A DNA stretch of 64,000 nt from Oryzias latipes. Lineage: Eukaryota; Chordata; Actinopteri; Beloniformes; Adrianichthyidae. The translations under genes were made by a program, and so were the position numbers. Within the stretch, counting starts at the first letter, position 1. Each line of letters begins with the position of its first letter. Under the pieces are notes generated by a model. The model did not search any database. It saw only the letters and a program-made list of their open reading frames with translations, and had not been told where the DNA came from. Below are positions 58,101 to 64,000 of this stretch, in pieces. The stretch lies in contig NC_019859.2 in assembly GCF_002234675.1 (NCBI RefSeq), positions 3,317,240 through 3,381,239 of the forward strand, read 5' to 3'.

Positions 58101-60241
58101 GTTTTATAATTAAATAAATAACTTGGTGCTTTGGTAAGCTGTCAGAATAATTGTTCTAAGTATTTTGTGCTTTAATATTATCGTTTTCCTCTCAACTAAA
58201 ACCCACCTTCTTCGTTCTCCCACCAGAACTGTCCACCATGTCTTTTGAGGAAATCCTGAAGCTTCAGAACAAGGTGGGAACCAAAGTTTACAACGAGGTC
58301 GCCTACGATGGCGGCGGCGGCAAGAGTCAGAAGAGCAGCAAGAAGAAGCGTCTGAACAAGAACAGGTGAAGGAGTTTCTGTGTTTCCATGGAGACGCATT
58401 CAAGGGTGGAGATGAGAACCAACCTACCAAAAGGATATTCTTTAATGTGAAGCATTTTGTGGACTGTTTCAGCTTCTTATGGTGTTTTGGTTACAGTGAG
58501 TCCGTGTGATTTCAGGCCCATGGAGATCTCGGCCAAGAAGCCGGCACCTTTCCTGCGGCAGGTCGTCCCGATCAAAAAACCAGTAAGTCAGGAGAACTTG
58601 TGGAGGTCACTTCATGATCTTCACCAGTTTGAAGTGAGGTTTGTCTCTGCTTTAGGTGGTCAGAGACCCTCGATTCGATGACCTGTCAGGAGAATATAAA
58701 CCAGAGATTTATGAGCAAACGTACAAGTTCATCAACGACATCAAACACAGAGAAAAGGAGGTGAGGCCGCCGTCTGCCGGCTGAACGTACAGATGCGAGC
58801 GTCTGTGCCGCCCGGAGCACAAAGAGGAGTTTGAAGATGTTTGTGTGCAGATCATCCAGAAGAAGCTGAAGAAGACGAAGAAGAACAACCAGAAGGAGAA
58901 GCTGCAGTTCCTGCTCAAGAGGCTGGTGAGTGTGGGTGGAGTCCGGCGCCGTTTAGCTGTTCTCCTGAGTGTGGTGCGTTCAAGAATGCGCTACACCCCG
59001 CGTCATGAACGTGGATTCAGCCGGCGCTGTTCACAGTGGACTCTTGGATTGTTCTTCTTTTGGTTTTTTACTGTTTACTAGTGCTTTTCCCGCCACCGAT
59101 GGTGGGATAAAACTTGATGTGAAAAGTCAAAGTGGTGTAAATCTCGCACATTTTTATTTTCACAGCTCTGTTCCTTTAAATTTCGGTCCTGGTGTCATAT
59201 TAATCCGGCCTGGCACAAGCCGCAGTTATGTATTTCTCCTTGTCTCCATGTCTGCAATGGTTTGTAAATCCGTGTTTTTGATAAGGACGCGACCAACACG
59301 TCACTGTCAAATCCGGGTCCCTGATTGGTCACAGTTGCCACCATTGGAGCCCGCGACCAAACTTAAAACTTGAACCGGACGCACGATAACGAACACTCCG
59401 CACACACAAGCCCTAAAATCCAGGTCTAAGCGTGTTTGCATCACAGACCTGTAAAAACAATGGAGGAATGGAGGTGTGACGTCACCCCTTTACCCCCGGC
59501 TCTCACCAAATGAGGCCAAATCCCTCCCCATTGCTTCCTGAATGGGCGCCGCCATGTTGAAACCAGTCGACAGTAATTGGTCCAAGTTGCTCTGAGTCTT
59601 CGTATCCGTGGCAATGGCTGTCGCCAAACAGCATTGAGCATATTGTGAGTCCCCACCTTTTTTCCACGCCTCTGCCTCTTGAACGCTGCGTTTCCCTTGA
59701 CGTTCTCCGACTCTGACGTTGCCGTGCACGGATGCCCAGGAGCGGTCATGAAATGTGTCCCCTCTGACCCTCCGTAGGAGAACCAGGAGCGAGCGAGACA
59801 GAACCGAGAGAAGCAGAGAGAGAGGGAGCTGCAGTTCAAGAGGGAGCAGAGGGAGCGAGCCGACCAGGGAGCCCGCCCGTTCTTCCTCAAGAAATGTAAG
59901 ATGAAGTGGCTTTCCAACTCTAATTGTGCACATTAACAACATTTTGACACAAACATTTAACTGATATCAATTTGTTTAGACTCGTTTGACCCCCCGTTTC
60001 ACGCTTTCCACCTGTAATTTATCGGATCCTGTTCTGGTGAGATCAGGAAGGAATTGAAGCCACTAATTGTAACTTTCTTTTATCTTCAGCGGACAAGAAG
60101 AAACTTGAACTGGCAGAAAAATACCAGGATTTGAAGAAGAGCGGCAAACTTGACAAGTTTTTGAGCAAAAAGAGGAAGAGGAACGCCGGGAAAGACCGCA
60201 AAAAGCTGCCCAAAGAGCTGCAGGGCAAGAAGGCTTCCTGA
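55165..60241 (+). CDS. rrp36: Ribosomal RNA processing protein 36 (RRP36), 7 coding exons
   Basis: Coding exons: 55165-55534, 58227-58365, 58516-58582, 58656-58760, 58851-58925, 59778-59895, 60090-60241. Phases agree and the product is 341 residues. RRP36 is a nucleolar factor of early pre-18S rRNA cleavage (SSU processome). Exon 1 encodes an acidic, disordered leader (about 123 residues, with runs of Asp and Glu at residues 47-75 and 88-113). The conserved RRP36 domain follows: MSFEEILKLQNKVGTKVYNE; FLRQVVPIKKPVVRDPRFDD; LSGEYKPEIYEQTYKFINDI; a long Lys/Glu/Arg-rich helix across exons 5-6 (QERARQNREKQRERELQFKR); GARPFFLKKSDKKKLELAEK; and the signature FLSKKRKRNAGKDRKKLP. Human RRP36 is about 259 residues, so the acidic leader is expanded here. 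Start chosen as the first ATG after the acceptor at 55128. AATAAA at 60619-60624 is the likely polyadenylation signal. Confidence 0.93.
55535..58226. other. rrp36 intron 1
   Basis: 2.7 kb, AT-rich. A small inverted repeat with GGAGGGGGACTTTGCTTAAA and AGTCCCCCTCCGATGAGGGA lies near 55836-55880. A CTCF-like CCACCAGATGTCACTG lies at 57339-57354. No gene seen. Confidence 0.4.
58926..59777. other. rrp36 intron 5
   Basis: 850-bp intron, more GC-rich than most here (for example GCGCTACACCCCGCGTCATG). No clear repeat family or gene. Confidence 0.35.
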
Positions 60242-60618
60242 AGCCCCCACTCAGCAAAAGCGGAGCAGGAAGTTTCAGGGCAGCGGAGGAAGAGGAGCAT
60301 CCTTTTCCTCTGTCACAGCAGACGGCACCTCAACACCTCGGCCTGCTGGTGGAGCTGTTGGACGTGTTTTACAGCACAGCTGGAGTTTGCCTCCAAATAA
60401 TCGGTTTGGTGCATTTCCTTTCATAGCAAACTTCAATTCTTCATTTTTTTAAATGTTCAAAACTAATAATTTCTCTTTTTAAACAGAGTTTGAAAACTTT
60501 AAACGGTGTAAAAGTTGTAAATATTGAACATGGATTGTTGATCAGATTGCGTTTATTTCCCGTTTAGTTTGTTTGTCGTGTTTTTTGCACAAACTAACAA
60601 CCAGGAAAGCTGTGTGAC

Positions 60619-60624
60619 AATAAA
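60619..60624 (+). promoter_or_regulatory. Polyadenylation signal of rrp36
   Basis: AATAAA about 378 bases after the rrp36 stop, followed by AT-rich DNA. Confidence 0.6.
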
Positions 60625-61054
60625 GACAAAGAATTTCAGTGACTAAAAACTTCTTTACGTTACTTATTTTTTTCTTACTTGCTTTTAAATTTTAGTGAAA
60701 AACCTCTCTTTTCGCTCCAAATAATGTTGGTTTTAATAAAAAATCTGCAATTATAAAACAGGAAGCCAACAAATTAAGATTATGGACAAAAGGGTTTGAG
60801 TCTGGTGAACAGACTTTGTATACAAAAATAGTTTTAAAATAAACCAAACTAGCAAAAATGCTTTTTTTTTTTTAAAATCACGTTTCAAGAATTGTATTGC
60901 TGCTACTACTCAAATAGAGCAGAACGTTAGTTTGGTTAATTTAAATTATAGTTATCAGGATTTAGTTTTTTCTAGATGGCAGAAGAAATCAACAAAATCC
61001 AGGTGATTTCCTCAAAAAATGTTAGAAAAAGAACAAAATCAGATGAATGGATTG

Positions 61055-61520
61055 TTGATCTTTTGATTTGATTTTTCATTTGAAATGTTTTATTTCAATT
61101 AATCAAAGCAAGAATAATGTAAAAAAAATCAGCAGTTCTACATTCATGCAAAGACGTATCAAACTTTGGATAATTAGACATAAAATCAGTGGAAGGAAGT
61201 GAACTTATAAAATCCAACCCCTGTTCTACTGTAACCATTTTATTACATAATTTATCATCCACTTCATTAAGATTCCTGAAGTATCAAAAAAGCACATGAC
61301 AAAGATGAATTACTTAATTATGTAAAAATAGACATAACTATTTTAGTAATCAACATAGCAGATCAGTTATCTAAAATATATGCTGATTATTTGGATTAGA
61401 AAAATCTTGACTATGATTAAAATAAACACTATATCAGAAAAAATAGACATAACACCATTTCTGAAATCTTTATAGCAAATGCATAATCAAGTATTAAAAG
61501 TTAAAAATATATGTAAATTA
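61055..61520 (-). repeat. Dispersed repeat D, copy 2
   Basis: Inverted match of 30480-30965, beginning TTGATTTGATTTTTCATTTG and running through CAACCCCTGTTCTACTGTAA, CCATTTTATTACATAATTTA and AAATAGACATAACTATTTTA. Same AT-rich, non-coding character. Confidence 0.7.
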
Positions 61521-61736
61521 TGTTTCAGTAGAAAAAAAAAGTCATGTATCAATGTCTGGAGCAGGTGAAGTGATATAGTTATAAATCAATCTCTTTAACC
61601 ATCTTTACTAGAAGAGTCCTTCAATGGAAGTTGAACAGGCTGCTTTCCCAAGGTGCATTTGAAAGAACTGGTCCTCAAACTCACATTTTGGGTTGTTACC
61701 ACAGTACTGTGACCGTGTGTGGAGGGTTAGCTTTAA

Positions 61737-61920
61737 CCCTTGTGCTATCCTAGGCACTTTACCATTGGGAGTTGGGTCATCTAGACCCACTAGACAATGA
61801 TTTGTGATCTTCACTGGTGTCCATGGATTACATGAAATCTTTCCACCTTTATCCACCTTTGTCATGACAGGGAGAACACGGCAATGTAAGGGTGGCGGGT
61901 CATCTAAGATAGCACAAGGG
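61737..61920. mobile_element. Intact 184-bp MITE flanked by TTAA (piggyBac-like)
   Basis: The ends are CCCTTGTGCTATC and its exact reverse complement GATAGCACAAGGG, with TTAA on both sides (61733-61736 and 61921-61924). TTAA target duplication with a CCC-start terminal repeat is the piggyBac signature. There is no coding capacity, so it must be mobilised in trans if at all. Two decayed relatives lie in tp53bp2 introns (24403-24597, 28049-28103). Confidence 0.9.
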
Positions 61921-61924
61921 TTAA

Positions 61925-62610
61925 TGTAATGCAATGCCACTCAGCCACTGCCTACAATTTGCCCATTTCCCCTGTATGTAATTTCAGTCTTTCATGCGTG
62001 ATTTATGTAATTCATCTGGCATTCTTCGATCTGCGTTGATTTGAGTTTTCTTTGCGTGGTTTGATCGGACTTCTTCAGTGGTTTTAACTTGGTTCATTTC
62101 TGATAAATCTGTGAAAATTTCACGTAAAGAAACAACTTTTCTCACTTTTTCCACATATGTTCACAAAAGACCAATTTTCATCTGTGCAACATGGCATAGT
62201 GGCTGATTGACAACAGTTTTGTAAATACAGTGAAATGCCCCCTTAAAAACCTTTCTGAAATGACAATGAAATTGAATGTTTTAATGATAAATAATTTTGT
62301 TTTGTAGTTACACACCACCTATTTAGTCATATCCCCCTATAACACATCTGATGTTACAGGTGAGACTCTTGACCAAGAGAGATTTAAAAATCCCACCCAT
62401 TCCCTGAACCCCCAGAGATGTTTTTTGGAAAAGTTTGGACCAAATAAGTGAAGAGAATTTAAACGAACTTAATAAGAAGAAGTCAGGATTCAATTCAAGA
62501 CGTCACCTGGATACGGTGGCCCTGGAGTGCCAATCACACCGACAAATGACTCAAAGCAAAAAACATTAAAGATTACGACACTTAAAAGTATTTTTTTTAA
62601 ATAGTTACAT
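61925..62610. other. Intergenic stretch, no feature seen
   Basis: AT-rich DNA without convincing frames or named repeats. Confidence 0.4.
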
Positions 62611-62619
62611 TAAACCTTT

Positions 62620-62882
62620 GCACATTTTTATTATCTATTTATTTCGTTTTTTTCTATTTTGCACATTTCTATTGCACATCCTTTTACCTGCACTGTTCTG
62701 TAAATAGCTTTTTAAATTATACTACTACTTTGATGTTTGCATTTATGCTACATTTTCTTTGTTCTTGTTTTTTTTTTTTTTAATTTCATTCTAAGTCTTT
62801 TTTTCCATCTGCTGTCAGTTGCTATGGTGACAAACAAATTTCCCACGTGTGGGATCAATAAAGTATTTCTGATTCTGATTTT
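62620..62882 (+). mobile_element. LINE 3' UTR and tail
   Basis: TTTGCACATTTCTATTGCAC, ACCTGCACTGTTCTG, then ATTTCCCACGTGTGGGATCA, ATAAAGTATTTCTGATTCTG. The ending is the same type as the CR1/Rex1/L2-clade copy at 37722-37770 (CCCATTGTGGGATTAATAAA). Coding part absent. Confidence 0.65.
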
Positions 62883-63764
62883 AAAAAATCACACAAATTT
62901 AAAAAAAAATTAAATGAAAATGAACCATTTTCGGAAACGAGTAATTCCCACAACTCAAAATGGAATGTTAAAATTTGAAACACATTGAAAAGGAAGGTAC
63001 TAAACGCATCACTGATTGGGTGATGTTTGTGTTTATTTAAAACCAATTTTATCCAAACCTATTTTTCCAGGCGACAGGTGACTGAATCAACAGAAATCAA
63101 TCATGAAATTCACAAACAGAACTTAAAAAGTGACCAAAAATAACATGGAAATTACCAGGGGAAAAAAAAACTACATGCAAAATCTCAGCATCTTCCAAGC
63201 ATTGTTCAGTTTTCTCAAATTCTTAAATTTTAACTTGATGTGAATTCCAATAAAATAAATTAAAGTCTGTAAAATGAAGATAAATGTGGTTGCAATCTAG
63301 TGAGACGTGAGGATAAAACTTAGTATTCCTGGACAAAACTTATGCTGTGATTAGATTTGCTGCCACAAAGCATCCAAGCTCTCTTTCCATCTGCCCCCCC
63401 CCCCCCCCCCCCCCGAGGTCCTTAAAAGTCAATTAGCAGTATTTAATAAGAACATGGGGGCAAATACTTCTCTCTCCGCTGGCTGAATCCCGTTCCACTG
63501 CTCTTTGACAGGTGGCATTCATCCCATCAGAGTGCAGCTTGCCCCAAAGCCCCTGCAGCACAAACAAAACAAAAAAAAACCCGTGACAGAGCTGGGGGCC
63601 CTCCAACAATTGCAGCACGGGGTGAGGGGGTGGATGCAATAATACAGGCCTTATATTCATGATCTAATACACCCTCTATAGCCCCACATCACTCCCCAAA
63701 CCTCCCATCAGCCCCCATCTTTTCTTTATTGTGGTCTAGTTGTTGTGGACGTTTGAAAGGACTT
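62883..63764. repeat. Intergenic DNA with a 21-base poly-C run
   Basis: Mostly AT-rich. A run of 21 C lies at 63394-63414. No gene supported. Confidence 0.5.
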
Positions 63765-63765
63765 G

Positions 63766-63850
<85 letters not shown>
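63765..63850. repeat. TG dinucleotide microsatellite
   Basis: About 42 units of TG with one GGG interruption. The remainder to 64000 has no feature I can support. Confidence 0.95.
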
Positions 63851-63851
<1 letters not shown>

Positions 63852-64000
63852 ATGCAGGCTTGTGTGCAGCTAGCCTCTTCAGATAGAACCACCAGAGTCA
63901 TTTTTGATCAGAATCTGATATTAAAACATCCATTTTTGAGCAGAAAAGGTTTAATCATCTACAAAACCACCACGCCGCTGTCACTCATGTCGTCCGTGCT

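Noticed and set aside
61608-61940. 110-codon minus-strand frame
   Set aside because: Mostly translation of the TTAA-flanked MITE; a near-identical peptide arises at 24323-24517 from another copy.
63689-63901. His-Thr repeat frame on the minus strand
   Set aside because: Translation of the TG microsatellite.

Overview
The window looks like teleost fish genomic DNA. It holds intron-rich vertebrate genes with GT-AG introns, a replication-dependent histone gene pair, and a dense mix of fish-type repeats: PIF/Harbinger, hAT and TTAA-flanked MITEs, L2/CR1-like LINEs and a tRNA-headed SINE. I cannot fix the species. The repeat mix would suit a percomorph such as medaka, but that is only an impression.

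Layout. About 0.3-5.1 kb is a graveyard of transposons, mainly PIF/Harbinger relics with broken transposase and Myb-like frames. A divergent histone pair follows: H2A (-, 5604-5990) and H3.2 (+, 6344-6754). They share a 350-bp promoter with three CCAAT boxes, and each ends in a canonical histone 3' stem-loop. A decayed third stem-loop with matching flank lies at about 7.6 kb. gtpbp2 (+, 9320-20596, 12 coding exons, predicted 607 aa) comes next. tp53bp2/ASPP2 is convergent to it (-, 51586-23534, 18 coding exons, predicted 1097 aa); its first coding exon carries only three codons and is followed by a 10.4-kb intron. rrp36 (+, 55165-60241, 7 coding exons, predicted 341 aa) closes the gene set. 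From 60.7 kb to the end I see only repeats and simple sequence.

The exon chains were built by hand from splice sites, phase and remembered human family sequences. Every junction keeps frame, and the predicted lengths are close to family lengths except for rrp36, which has an enlarged acidic N-terminus. The genes belong to unrelated pathways: chromatin packaging, a translational-type GTPase, p53/PP1 and polarity signalling, and pre-rRNA processing. I see no sign that they work as a unit.

The most interesting non-genic structures are a 1.57-kb element with inverted arms of over 300 bp in a tp53bp2 intron, a perfect 26-bp hairpin at 8.8 kb, a hAT element with near-perfect 8-bp target duplication, a 184-bp TTAA-flanked MITE, a fold-back dispersed family with at least six copies, and the duplicated histone 3' end. 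I found no evidence of a wholly new biological system.
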